14,380 bases of DNA from Desulfuromusa sp. (GTDB taxonomy: Bacteria; Desulfobacterota; Desulfuromonadia; Desulfuromonadales; Geopsychrobacteraceae), in contig JAOZOH010000073.1 in assembly GCA_029933365.1 (NCBI GenBank), positions 1 to 14,380 of the forward strand. The letters run 5' to 3'. The position numbers were made by a program, and so were the translations under genes. This document shows positions 1 to 7,475 of the stretch, in pieces. How positions within the stretch are numbered: position 1 is the first letter of the stretch; each line of letters starts with the position of its first letter. The notes under the pieces were generated by a model. It was not told the origin of the DNA. It searched no databases and saw nothing but the letters and a program-made list of their open reading frames with translations.

Positions 1-268
1 TGTCATAAACGCACAAAGCCCTTGCAAATAGGGGGGAGACCATATACGGACTATCCATGAGCCGACTGCAAATCCGGTTGTTTGGCCCATATTTCGACTC
101 CTTTTTGCCCCATAGCTAAGGCTATGAGCCTGCAAACGTGTCAAAACCTGTTCTCAAACCTCCGAATTTTCGTTTCGCCCCGCATAGTCCGACAGGCCCC
201 TAGACTTTAAAAAAATGGAAATGGAGTTAAGGCAATTCAAACGGCATGAACGATAAAAAAGGATTTTA
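1..268. other. Intergenic stretch with short inverted repeats, no assured gene
   Basis: I find no convincing complete gene here. Visible structure includes the hairpin CATAGC-TAAG-GCTATG at 111-126, an 8-base inverted pair CGGACTAT (47-54) / ATAGTCCG (184-191), and GCCTG (128-132) / CAGGC (193-197). A minus-strand reading frame begins with ATG at 90-88, preceded by an AAGGAGT ribosome-site-like sequence. It stays open for 30 codons to the window edge (begins MGQTTGFAVGSWIV) and may be the start of a truncated gene or a chance frame inside a repeat. The last 60 bases before 269 are the A-rich leader of the permease gene. Confidence 0.4.
111..126. repeat. Small perfect hairpin (6-bp stem, 4-nt loop)
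   Basis: CATAGC at 111-116 and GCTATG at 121-126 are exact reverse complements around a TAAG loop. No U-tract follows on either strand, so it is not a standard intrinsic terminator. It may be part of a larger intergenic repeat element bounded by the CGGACTAT/ATAGTCCG pair at 47-54 and 184-191. Whether that element recurs in the genome cannot be seen here. Confidence 0.4.
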
Positions 269-1312
269 ATGGACGTTGTCATTGGTACTATTCAGGGATT
301 TTGGGACATTTTAGTTGAATCTGCTCCATACGTTCTCTTTGGTTTTTTTGCCGCAGGACTTCTCAAAGCCTACTTGCCAGAACATCTGGTGGCAAAGCAC
401 CTGGGGGAGGACAATGCTGCTTCGGTTATAAAAGCATCCTTATTTGGTATCCCGTTGCCACTCTGTTCATGTGGCGTTATCCCTGCAGCAATTGAACTGC
501 GTAAGCAGGGTGCCAGCAAAGGGGCAACATCTGCTTTTCTGGTTTCTGTTCCAGAAACTGGGGTCGACTCAGCGGCAATTACCTGGGCTTTGCTCGATCC
601 CATGATGACAATTATTCGACCGATCACGGCGTTTTTTACGGCAATACTGACCGGACTTCTAATCAACCGTATCCCTGAGAGTTTGCAGCCAGCTGCTGAA
701 AATGAGATCAAAGAGACTCACTGTTGCTGTCAGGAAGAATCCGTTGAGGGTTCTCTGCCGCAAGCGGCTAAGTCCCACCTCCAGCGTATTCGCCATGGGT
801 TGGCTTACGCTTTTGGTGATTTGCTCGGAGATATTGGCAAGTGGTTGCTGCTTGGAATAGGCGCCGCTGGTTTCATTGCTTATCTGGTTCCCGGCGACTT
901 TTTTATCCGCTACATGAATAATGAATTTTTGTCGTTAGTTATCATGCTGGGAGTAGGGATTCCTTTATACATCTGTGCCAGTGCCTCGACTCCGATTGCG
1001 GCTGCCCTGGTATTAAAAGGACTTTCTCCTGGCGCCGCGCTGGTTTTTCTCCTTGCAGGGCCCGCAACCAATGCTGCTACCATGACCATTGTTGCACGCT
1101 ATTTTGGCAAGTACGCACTCCTGGTTTACCTGTTTTCAATTGCTCTCTGTTCTCTTTTCTTTGGCTGGTTGACGAACCGGATTTACGCTTGGCTGGATCT
1201 CGATATTACTGAGTGGGTCAGTGATTTTGGACATGTGACCGATTCGGTTTTTATGCAAGGAATGGGCGTCGTATTACTGTTACTTATCTTTAAGAGTCTT
1301 TACTCAAGATGA
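269..1312 (+). CDS. SO_0444-family Cu/Zn efflux permease (ArsP_1/DUF318)
   Basis: Predicted inner-membrane permease of the ArsP_1 (DUF318) superfamily, closest in appearance to the SO_0444-type putative Cu/Zn efflux transporters. The 347-residue protein carries the two family signature repeats. The first is a segment with C66-S-C68 followed by a conserved VPETGVDS stretch near 94-101. The second is GIPLYICASAS near 230-240, followed by an AGPATNAAT segment near 263-271. Between the two membrane halves is a cytosolic-type linker with a His-Cys cluster, HCCC at 151-154, that could bind metal. Several hydrophobic helices are visible, including near 15-35, 190-207, 220-245 and 283-302. The ATG at 269 is preceded by an AAAAGGA ribosome site. 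The gene is convergent with the EamA gene, with 14 bases between them. No metal regulator gene is visible in the window. The exact substrate is inferred from family resemblance only. Confidence 0.82.
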   Translation: MDVVIGTIQGFWDILVESAPYVLFGFFAAGLLKAYLPEHLVAKHLGEDNAASVIKASLFGIPLPLCSCGVIPAAIELRKQGASKGATSAFLVSVPETGVDSAAITWALLDPMMTIIRPITAFFTAILTGLLINRIPESLQPAAENEIKETHCCCQEESVEGSLPQAAKSHLQRIRHGLAYAFGDLLGDIGKWLLLGIGAAGFIAYLVPGDFFIRYMNNEFLSLVIMLGVGIPLYICASASTPIAAALVLKGLSPGAALVFLLAGPATNAATMTIVARYFGKYALLVYLFSIALCSLFFGWLTNRIYAWLDLDITEWVSDFGHVTDSVFMQGMGVVLLLLIFKSLYSR

Positions 1313-1326
1313 GCAACCGCTGAGGA

Positions 1327-2232
1327 TTATTGATCTTGTGGATTTGAGCGACGATTGGTCAAATATACGCCACTACTGACCAGAAACACTCCGCTTAAAA
1401 GCGAAGCGGTCAAGGGTTCATCAAGCAACCAGGCTGACAGGAGGATGGCGCAGATGGGGACAAAATTGATGAATTGTCCTGCCCGAGTTGAGCCAATTTT
1501 CTGAATGCCTTGATAATACCAGACGAACCCAAGTACTGTTCCGCAGAGGCCAAGATAGGCCAGACTCAGCCAGGCAGTCAGGGAATAATTAACCATCTGC
1601 TTAAGCATCCCTTCCAGACAAGCTGCTGGAAACAGCAGAATCGTGCCAATCAGGGCTGAATAGGTCACGGAGATCAATGGCGAAAGAGTGCGCATGGCAG
1701 TACGTCCCACTAACGAGTAGGTCACCCAGCAGGCGACACAAGCAAAAATATAGAGATCGCCTTTTCCGATACCGCTGTGCAGGAGCGTTGCCGGATGACC
1801 CCGGGTGATGACCACGATTGCGCCACACACGGATAGAATGATCCCTGCAATCTTCAGCGGGGTCAGCTTTTCACCGAACAGGATCGCAGCAAACACAGCG
1901 ATAACAATTGGATTATTGGCAATAATGACCGCAGCCCGACCTGCCTCAATCAATTGTAACCCGCGAAAGAAAAAGACATTATAAGCAGAGACACCGCTCA
2001 ATCCGAGGATCAATAATGGCAACCATTGTTCTCGTTGCACGGGGGGTAATTTTTTGTGGGTGCGCAGGGTGATAATCAACAGCACGGCTGAGGCAATAGC
2101 AAAGCGGAGAAATGCGGCGGAAAAGGCTTGAACCTCCCCTACCAGCAGCCGCCCCGCAATGAAGGTTCCACCCCAGAATAGCGCCATCAGTAGTAGTTTT
2201 AGATAAATAGTGAACGTTGATTGGCTGGACAT
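1327..2232 (-). CDS. EamA-family (DMT superfamily) transporter
   Basis: A 301-residue, highly hydrophobic inner-membrane protein of the drug/metabolite transporter superfamily. The pattern is about ten transmembrane helices arranged as two EamA repeats. The N-terminal repeat opens with the typical ALFWGGTFIAGR segment near residues 18-29, and the C-terminal repeat contains LAYLGLCGTVLGFVWYYQGI near 225-244, both hallmarks of the family. The length fits a normal full-size member. Such proteins usually export small metabolites or amino acids, but no substrate can be assigned. The ATG at 2232 fits the usual short N-terminal tail before helix 1, although its ribosome site is weak (AGGG 14 bases upstream). 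It is transcribed away from the defence operon and seems unrelated to it. Confidence 0.88.
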   Translation of the reverse strand: MSSQSTFTIYLKLLLMALFWGGTFIAGRLLVGEVQAFSAAFLRFAIASAVLLIITLRTHKKLPPVQREQWLPLLILGLSGVSAYNVFFFRGLQLIEAGRAAVIIANNPIVIAVFAAILFGEKLTPLKIAGIILSVCGAIVVITRGHPATLLHSGIGKGDLYIFACVACWVTYSLVGRTAMRTLSPLISVTYSALIGTILLFPAACLEGMLKQMVNYSLTAWLSLAYLGLCGTVLGFVWYYQGIQKIGSTRAGQFINFVPICAILLSAWLLDEPLTASLLSGVFLVSSGVYLTNRRSNPQDQ

Positions 2233-2333
2233 AGCTTGGCACTATACCCTGATAATTCCGTTCCGTGGTGATTAAATAATTTGGTGGTTATTGCTGGTTC
2301 TAGGGTTTAGATCGCAGAAGGCCAAGGTGTATT

Positions 2334-2356
2334 TTGCAGTAATGCCAATTCTGTAA
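2334..2356. promoter_or_regulatory. Operator-like dyad, copy 1
   Basis: Imperfect inverted repeat TTGCAG-N11-CTGTAA, with five of six arm positions complementary. An almost identical copy lies 56 bp downstream (18 of 23 positions match, with both arms identical). It ends 8 bases before the candidate -35 box, a position suited to a regulator of the defence operon. The binding protein is unknown. Confidence 0.5.
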
Positions 2357-2364
2357 AATCTAAC

Positions 2365-2393
2365 TTGACAGACGCTTCTTATTCTTGTATTGC
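2365..2393 (+). promoter_or_regulatory. Candidate sigma70 promoter of the defence operon
   Basis: A perfect -35 hexamer TTGACA (2365-2370) is followed by a 17-bp spacer and a weak -10, TATTGC (2388-2393). It lies in the only sizeable gap upstream of the plus-strand gene run, so it is well placed to drive everything from 2428 onward. The overlapping hexamer TGTAAT (2408-2413) could act as an alternative -10, but its -35 would be poor. The start site is inferred, not shown. Confidence 0.5.
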
Positions 2394-2412
2394 AGAAACG
2401 TTAATACTGTAA
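2390..2412. promoter_or_regulatory. Operator-like dyad, copy 2, overlapping the -10 region
   Basis: This is the second TTGCAG-N11-CTGTAA element. It overlaps the proposed -10 hexamer (2388-2393) and the expected transcription start, where a bound protein would block polymerase. It has the same arms as copy 1, and the inner 11 bases agree at six positions. It ends 15 bases before the first start codon of the operon. Confidence 0.5.
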
Positions 2413-2427
2413 TCTGAGGGATGGGTC

Positions 2428-3012
2428 ATGAGGATGAAAATAAAAAAACTGGCAACCGTACAGATGGGATACTCATTCAGGTCTCGCCTCGAAGTCTCGG
2501 AAGGTGGCGGAGTTGCGGTTATTCAGATGAAGGATCTTCTGGATGACAACACGGTTGGTTGTGATAATTTGGTCAGAATCAATATGGAGGCCATGAAAGA
2601 GCATCACCTCGCACATAGAGGCGATCTGGTTTTCAGATCTCGCGGCCATGTGACCACGGCAGCGGTTCTTCTTGAAAATCCGGGTAAGGCAGTTGTCGCC
2701 GCTCCTTTGTTGAGGATAAGGGTGACGAAGCCGGACACGATTTTACCCGAGTATCTGAACTGGTACATTAGCCAGCGGGATGCGCAGATTTTTTTGACCA
2801 GCAGGGCCAAGGGAACGGTTCAGAAAATGATCAGCAAGCAAGCGATTGAAGATCTGGAAGTGGCGCTTCCAAGTCTGGAAAAGCAGAAAAGCATCGTAGC
2901 TCTGGCCACGCTGTCTGCTCGTGAACAAACCCTACTTCATACGCTTAGCCGTAAGCGGGAACAATATATTGGGGCAGTACTTATGCGAGTTGCCAAAGGA
3001 GAACGCAAATGA
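2428..3012 (+). CDS. Half-length type I restriction S-subunit-like protein (single TRD)
   Basis: A 194-residue protein resembling one half of a type I specificity subunit. It has one target-recognition domain (about residues 1-145, with VQMGYSFRSRLE near 11-22 and GDLVFRSRG near 65-73), then a single conserved helical segment starting PSLEKQKSIV near 148. Full S subunits have two TRDs and two spacer helices. A half subunit would need to dimerise, or it could act as an alternative or accessory specificity factor for the HsdM made downstream. The ATG at 2428 has a GAGGG site (2416-2420) 7 bases upstream; an in-frame ATG at 2434 is a weaker alternative. The stop overlaps the next start by 4 bases (ATGA), so the two genes are translationally coupled. 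It is the first gene after the candidate promoter. The assignment to the S family is good, but the function is inferred. Confidence 0.75.
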   Translation: MRMKIKKLATVQMGYSFRSRLEVSEGGGVAVIQMKDLLDDNTVGCDNLVRINMEAMKEHHLAHRGDLVFRSRGHVTTAAVLLENPGKAVVAAPLLRIRVTKPDTILPEYLNWYISQRDAQIFLTSRAKGTVQKMISKQAIEDLEVALPSLEKQKSIVALATLSAREQTLLHTLSRKREQYIGAVLMRVAKGERK

Positions 3013-3830
3013 AAGCTACAATCAATGCCAATGGTACGGAAATAACTGTTCTCTCGAAAGGCGATGAGAATGATTACATCTCTTTAACTGACATTGCCAG
3101 ATATAAAAATCCCGATGAGCCTAAGGATGTAGTTAAAAACTGGATGCGAAGTCGCAGTACCATTGAATTTCTCGGACTTTGGGAACAATTGAATAATCCT
3201 GATTTTAAAGGGGTCGAATTCGACTCCTTTATCCATGAAGCCGGTTCAAACGCTTTCACTTTGTCGCCTCAGAAGTGGATTTCCAGCACAAATGCTGTGG
3301 GGATAATTTCAAAGTCCGGCCGAAATGGCGGTACCTTTGCTCACAAGGATATCGCTTTTGAGTTTGCCTCCTGGGTTTCCGCCGAATTTAAGCTGTATAT
3401 CATCAAAGATTATCAACGCCTCAAGGCAGATGAAAACAGTCGAATCTCTCTGACATGGAACGTAAATAGAATTATTTCTAAAATTAACTACAGAATCCAT
3501 ACTGATGCCATCAGGAACAATCTGATCCCGTCTCTCGTTTCCAAACAGCAGCAGGTTTTTACCTATGCCAGCGAAGCAGATCTGTTCAATGTGGCATTAT
3601 TCGGCAAGACAGCTCGGGAATGGAAGAAGCAAAACCCCGAATCAAAAGGCAACATTCGAGATGAAGCGACCATCCAGCAACTCATCGTACTGTCTAACCT
3701 GGAAAGCATGAATGCAGAACTTATAAAGCAAGGACTACCACAAAACCAGAGACTGACAGTGCTAAACAAAATGGCCATAGAACAGATGACTTCCCTTTTA
3801 GGAAGCTCAGCTATCAAGAAATTACAGTAA
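3009..3830 (+). CDS. KilA-N domain protein
   Basis: A 273-residue protein with an N-terminal KilA-N domain (about residues 10-135). Visible hallmarks are DYISLTDIA near 22-30, the VVKNWMRSR segment near 41-49, and GRNGGTFAHKDIAFEFASWV near 104-123. KilA-N is a DNA-binding fold common in phage and large DNA-virus proteins, and is also found as an extra gene inside bacterial type I restriction loci. The remaining half (about 140-273) is helical and charged, and I do not recognise it. The start overlaps the upstream gene by 4 bases and has an AAAGGAG site at 2995-3001. It is followed after 15 bases by hsdM. Its role in the operon is unknown. It could regulate the locus, for example through the dyads upstream of 2428, but nothing in the sequence proves that. 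Confidence 0.82.
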   Translation: MKATINANGTEITVLSKGDENDYISLTDIARYKNPDEPKDVVKNWMRSRSTIEFLGLWEQLNNPDFKGVEFDSFIHEAGSNAFTLSPQKWISSTNAVGIISKSGRNGGTFAHKDIAFEFASWVSAEFKLYIIKDYQRLKADENSRISLTWNVNRIISKINYRIHTDAIRNNLIPSLVSKQQQVFTYASEADLFNVALFGKTAREWKKQNPESKGNIRDEATIQQLIVLSNLESMNAELIKQGLPQNQRLTVLNKMAIEQMTSLLGSSAIKKLQ

Positions 3831-3845
3831 ACCAGGAGGACTATT

Positions 3846-5438
3846 ATGAATAAGATTAATCAGAAAGACATCAACAACGCAGCATGGGCGGCGTGTGACA
3901 CTTTTCGTGGCGTTGTGGATCCGGCACAGTACAAAGATTATATTCTGGTGATGCTGTTTTTGAAATACATCTCCGACGTTTGGCAGGATCACTATGAGGA
4001 ATATCAAAAGCAGTATGGTGATGACGATGTTCGCATCCGCCGCAAGCTCGAGCGTGAACGTTTTGTTCTCCCGGTAGTGAAACTCACCGAAAAGAATGAC
4101 GAAACCGGCGAAGAAACGGTTCTGGATGAATTCCCCGCCACCTATTACAGCCTGTATGAGCGCCGGTCCGCTGCCAACATCGGCGAGCTGATCAACATCG
4201 TGCTCGACCACATTGAAGAGAGCAACAAGAGCAAACTTGAAGGGGTGTTCCGTAATATCGACTTTAACAGTGAAGCCAACCTCGGAAAGACCAAAGACCG
4301 CAACCGTCGTCTGAAAACGCTGATTGAGGATTTCCATAAACCGCAACTCAATATGAAGCCGAGTCTTGTTTCTGAAGATGTGATCGGAAATACCTACATC
4401 TACCTCATTGAACGCTTCGCCTCCGACTCCGGCAAGAAGGCTGGAGAATTCTTTACCCCGCTGAAGGTGACCGAGCTGGTGGCCAAACTGGCAGACCCGA
4501 AACCGGGCGATCGAATCTGTGACCCGGCTTGTGGATCGGGCGGACTTTTGATTCAGGCAGCCAAAGAGGTGGCCCGCAACGCGGAAAGTGAACAGGAAAA
4601 GCGCAACTTTGCCCTCTTCGGACAGGAATCCAACGGCAGCACATGGGCGCTCTGCCGCATGAACATGTTTCTGCACAGCTTTGACAGCGCCCGGGTGGAA
4701 TGGTGTGACACCCTGAACAGCCCCTTGCTGGTGGAAAATGACCGGTTGATGAAATTCAACTGCGTGGTCGCCAATCCGCCGTTCTCGCTGGACAAATGGG
4801 GTGCCGAAAATGCCGAAAGCGATCAGTACAACCGCTTCTGGCGCGGCGTTCCGCCCAAGAGCAAAGGTGACTGGGCATTTATCAGTCATATGGTGGAAAC
4901 CGCCCTTGAAAAGCAGGGCCGCGTTGCCGTTGTGGTTCCCCATGGTGTGTTGTTCCGAGGCGCTGCCGAAGGACGTATCCGTGAAAAAATGATTGAAGAA
5001 AACCTGCTTGATGCCGTAATCGGCTTACCGGGCAACCTGTTCCCGACCACCAACATCCCGGTGGCGATTCTGGTCTTTGACCGCTCCCGTGAAAAAGGTG
5101 GTGCCCGGGAAGAGTGCAAAAATGTCTTCTTTGTCGATGCCAGCCGGGAGTTTGTCTCCGCTAAAAACCAGAACACCCTCTCTGAAGAGCATCTGGCCAG
5201 GATCATGGAAACCTACACTGCCCGGACTGAAGAGGAAAAATACGCCCATGTGGCCGAGTTCGAAGAGATCAAGGAAAACGATTTCAACCTCAATATCCCC
5301 CGCTATGTAGACACTTTTGAGGAGGAAGAGGAGATTGACATCGATGCGGTGCAGGTGAAAATTGACGATTTGGAAAAAGAGCTGGCAGCGGTACGGATGA
5401 AGATGGCCGAGAAGCTCAAGGAGATCAGCGATGAGTAA
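3846..5438 (+). CDS. hsdM: Type I restriction-modification methyltransferase subunit HsdM
   Basis: N6-adenine DNA methyltransferase subunit of a type I restriction-modification complex (typically M2S1, or R2M2S1 with HsdR). The 530-residue length is normal. The N-terminal HsdM domain (about 1-165) is followed by the catalytic domain. That domain carries the EFFTP segment (201-205), the SAM-binding motif I DPACGSGG (226-233) and the adenine-methylase motif IV NPPF (310-313), all intact, so the enzyme should be active. The C-terminus is acidic and helical (EEEEEID stretch, then a Lys/Glu-rich coiled-coil-like tail), as usual for contact with HsdS. A near-ideal AGGAGG site (3834-3839) lies 6 bases before the ATG. 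The stop overlaps the hsdS start by 8 bases (ATGAGTAA). Base composition is GC-richer than the CBASS genes downstream. Confidence 0.95.
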   Translation: MNKINQKDINNAAWAACDTFRGVVDPAQYKDYILVMLFLKYISDVWQDHYEEYQKQYGDDDVRIRRKLERERFVLPVVKLTEKNDETGEETVLDEFPATYYSLYERRSAANIGELINIVLDHIEESNKSKLEGVFRNIDFNSEANLGKTKDRNRRLKTLIEDFHKPQLNMKPSLVSEDVIGNTYIYLIERFASDSGKKAGEFFTPLKVTELVAKLADPKPGDRICDPACGSGGLLIQAAKEVARNAESEQEKRNFALFGQESNGSTWALCRMNMFLHSFDSARVEWCDTLNSPLLVENDRLMKFNCVVANPPFSLDKWGAENAESDQYNRFWRGVPPKSKGDWAFISHMVETALEKQGRVAVVVPHGVLFRGAAEGRIREKMIEENLLDAVIGLPGNLFPTTNIPVAILVFDRSREKGGAREECKNVFFVDASREFVSAKNQNTLSEEHLARIMETYTARTEEEKYAHVAEFEEIKENDFNLNIPRYVDTFEEEEEIDIDAVQVKIDDLEKELAAVRMKMAEKLKEISDE

Positions 5439-6630
5439 GAGTCTTCAACTCCCAGCAGGCTGGAAAGAAAAACGCTTAAAGGATGTCGGCAAATGTTTGA
5501 CCGGCCTTACATACACACCAAAAGATGTAACTGACAACTCAGGACTATTAGTTTTGCGTTCGTCTAATGTTCAGGGTGGGAAGCTCGTCTTTAATGACAA
5601 TGTTTATGTCAAAAGAGATGTGAATGTTAAGAATTATGCCCAAAGAGGAGATATCCTTGTCTGTGTTCGAAATGGAAGCAGCAACCTCATTGGGAAAAAC
5701 GCCATTGTAATCGCAGACGGGGAAGGACTTGCCCATGGCGCATTTATGATGCTCTTCCGATCTAAACACAATCAATACCTTTACCAGCTGTTTAGCTCTG
5801 AAATGTATAACAAGCAGGTTTACAGAAACCTTGGTGCCACGATCAATTCAATCAACAGCTCTGACTTTTATAAATTCAGATTTCTATTTCCCCCACTTTC
5901 TGAACAAAAGGCCATTGCCGATCTGCTGTCCACCTGGGATGAGGCCATCGAGAAGACCGAACGACTGATTCAGGCGAAGGAACGGCAAAAATTAGGTGAA
6001 CTTCACTCTCTCATAAGCAGCCAAAAAACTAATTCGACAATTGGTTCTTTTGCCAAGTCTGTGGTGAGAAAAGTTGATAAGCCTGAGGAATCCTATGTTG
6101 CTGTGGGTATAAGAAGCCATTTCAAGGGCACTTTCCAGAGGCCCGTCGAAGACCCGCGAACCGTAAATATGGATTCGCTATACAGGATTAAAAAAAACGA
6201 CTTGATCCTCAATATAACCTTTGCATGGGAAGGCGCCATTGCGCTTGTGAAGCAAGAAGATGAAGAATGCTACGTCTCCCATCGTTTTCCGACATATGAA
6301 ATAAAGAGGTCTAAGGCAGAGCCTTGCTTCATCCGGCAACTTATTATGTCGAGTCGAATGAAATATGACCTTTCCAATATTTCTCCGGGCGGGGCTGGAC
6401 GCAACAGGGTTCTAAACAAGAAAGATTTCTTGAAGATGCCTATCTGGCTTCCAGACCTTGAGACCCAAAAGAATATCGGGGAATACCTTGGGGCAATCGA
6501 TAAAGAAATCGACCTGCTGAAACAGCTCGCAGATAAATACAAAACCCAGAAGCGCGGGCTGATGCAGAAAATGCTCACCGGTGAATGGCGCGTAAAACCG
6601 GAAATCGTTAACCAATACGTGGAGGTATAA
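5431..6630 (+). CDS. hsdS: Type I restriction-modification specificity subunit HsdS
   Basis: Full-length DNA-recognition subunit of the type I system, 399 residues with the usual two-half layout. TRD1 spans about 8-155, a first conserved helix starts at PPLSEQKAIADLL (154-166), TRD2 spans about 200-340, and a second conserved helix starts near LPDLETQKNIGEYLGAID (340-357). The protein continues into the typical end motif KRGLMQKMLTGEWRV (374-388). It sets the bipartite target sequence for HsdM and HsdR; the target itself cannot be read from the protein. The two TRDs look different from each other, so an asymmetric target is expected. It overlaps hsdM by 8 bases. The next gene starts only 3 bases after its stop and uses a GGAGG site (6621-6625) inside the hsdS end. 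TRD regions are AT-richer than the conserved helices, consistent with domain exchange. Confidence 0.94.
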   Translation: MSKSLQLPAGWKEKRLKDVGKCLTGLTYTPKDVTDNSGLLVLRSSNVQGGKLVFNDNVYVKRDVNVKNYAQRGDILVCVRNGSSNLIGKNAIVIADGEGLAHGAFMMLFRSKHNQYLYQLFSSEMYNKQVYRNLGATINSINSSDFYKFRFLFPPLSEQKAIADLLSTWDEAIEKTERLIQAKERQKLGELHSLISSQKTNSTIGSFAKSVVRKVDKPEESYVAVGIRSHFKGTFQRPVEDPRTVNMDSLYRIKKNDLILNITFAWEGAIALVKQEDEECYVSHRFPTYEIKRSKAEPCFIRQLIMSSRMKYDLSNISPGGAGRNRVLNKKDFLKMPIWLPDLETQKNIGEYLGAIDKEIDLLKQLADKYKTQKRGLMQKMLTGEWRVKPEIVNQYVEV

Positions 6631-6632
6631 TC

Positions 6633-6866
6633 ATGGCTAAAGGTAAAAATCAGCATGTTGTAAGGCACCCGGACGGCTGGGCGGTTAAGGGCGCAGGTAA
6701 CAGCAAGGTAACCAAGGTTGTCCGAACACAGACGGAGGCTATTAAAGCAGCGGAGAACATCGCCAGAAACCAAAAGTCAGACACAAAAATTCATGGACAG
6801 GACGGTAAAATCAGGGCTGGCAATAGCTACGGAAATGATCCGTGTCCTCCAAAGGATAGAAAATAA
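6633..6866 (+). CDS. DUF2188 domain protein
   Basis: A small 77-residue basic protein that matches the DUF2188 pattern. It has HVVRHPDGWAVKGAGNSK (8-25), a Thr-Gln-x-Glu-Ala-Ile helix (32-45), and a C-terminal IHGQDGKIR...SYGNDPCPPKDR segment (53-76). The biochemical role of the family is not established as far as I know; members are often seen near defence or mobile genes. The gene is tightly placed: 3 bases after hsdS, and 9 bases before the Cap15-like effector. It could therefore belong either to the restriction operon or to the inserted CBASS cargo. The strong GGAGG site at 6621-6625 supports the chosen ATG. No transmembrane segment or signal peptide is visible. Confidence 0.8.
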   Translation: MAKGKNQHVVRHPDGWAVKGAGNSKVTKVVRTQTEAIKAAENIARNQKSDTKIHGQDGKIRAGNSYGNDPCPPKDRK

Positions 6867-6875
6867 GGATTAACA

Positions 6876-7475
6876 ATGCAGATCAAGTTTACTTATTGTA
6901 AGCCGCAGGCACTGATTCCGATCATAGGGCTTTTATGGACCGCTTCTTCTTGGATGCTCTCAAAGTTTTGGGGTTACGGTTTTCTTCAAGGGATTGGACC
7001 TACAGCGATTGTATTGGGATTTCTTGCACTTTATGACAAATGGTTTTGGAAGGTGCCGATATTAAGTTTCATAAACACAATTCCTGATTTAAACGGGAAG
7101 TATGAAGGCACAATAGGTTACCACTGGGATGGGCAAGATAATACAAAGGCTTGTGCGCTGGAAATTAAACAGACTTGTTCAAATATCAAAGTTAAAAGCA
7201 GTTTTAATAAAGATGGTGAAAACAGCACTCAATCAGCAAGTACAGAAGCCTTTATAAAAACCGATGAAGCAGGAGAACAGCACCTTTACTTTTATTACCG
7301 AAATCCCGGTTCTTTCAAAAATGGTGACACTTTAGATCAGCATGATGGAATGAACGTTCTTGACATATTGAAGGACAAGGAGGGCACAAAACTGAAGGGG
7401 TATTATTTTACGAACCGCAACCCCCAAACCATGGGATGTATGGAAGTTATCAAAATTAACGAAGGGGATAACTAA
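6876..7475 (+). CDS. cap15: Cap15-type CBASS effector (two TM helices plus beta-barrel)
   Basis: Probable membrane-disrupting effector of the CBASS anti-phage system. The 199-residue protein has two adjacent transmembrane helices (about 12-30 and 36-57) followed by a beta-strand-rich domain (about 70-196). That domain opens with DLNGKYEGTIGYHW (71-84) and closes with KGYYFTNRNPQTMGCMEV (174-191). This matches the Cap15 / S-2TMbeta effector layout, in which the barrel binds the cyclic nucleotide and oligomerisation in the inner membrane causes loss of integrity and cell death. The gene directly following, with no intergenic base, encodes a CD-NTase, which strongly supports the call. The ATG has an AAGGA site at 6865-6869. 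The gene is markedly AT-rich (19 of 60 G+C at 7201-7260), unlike hsdM. Family assignment is by architecture and motif likeness, not by a search. Confidence 0.8.
   Translation: MQIKFTYCKPQALIPIIGLLWTASSWMLSKFWGYGFLQGIGPTAIVLGFLALYDKWFWKVPILSFINTIPDLNGKYEGTIGYHWDGQDNTKACALEIKQTCSNIKVKSSFNKDGENSTQSASTEAFIKTDEAGEQHLYFYYRNPGSFKNGDTLDQHDGMNVLDILKDKEGTKLKGYYFTNRNPQTMGCMEVIKINEGDN

Noticed and set aside
1313..1326. Bidirectional terminator between the convergent permease and EamA genes
   Set aside because: Only 14 bases separate the genes, and I see no stem followed by a T-tract on either strand.
2390..2420. LexA-box-like CTGT half site in the operon promoter
   Set aside because: The canonical CTGT-N8-ACAG arrangement is absent. 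The CTGTAA is better explained as an arm of the repeated TTGCAG-N11-CTGTAA dyad.
3822..4943. Long minus-strand open frame of 373 codons opposite hsdM
   Set aside because: It lies antisense to the clearly coding hsdM with all methylase motifs. Its translation shows no recognisable domain, and its openness follows from the codon bias of hsdM.
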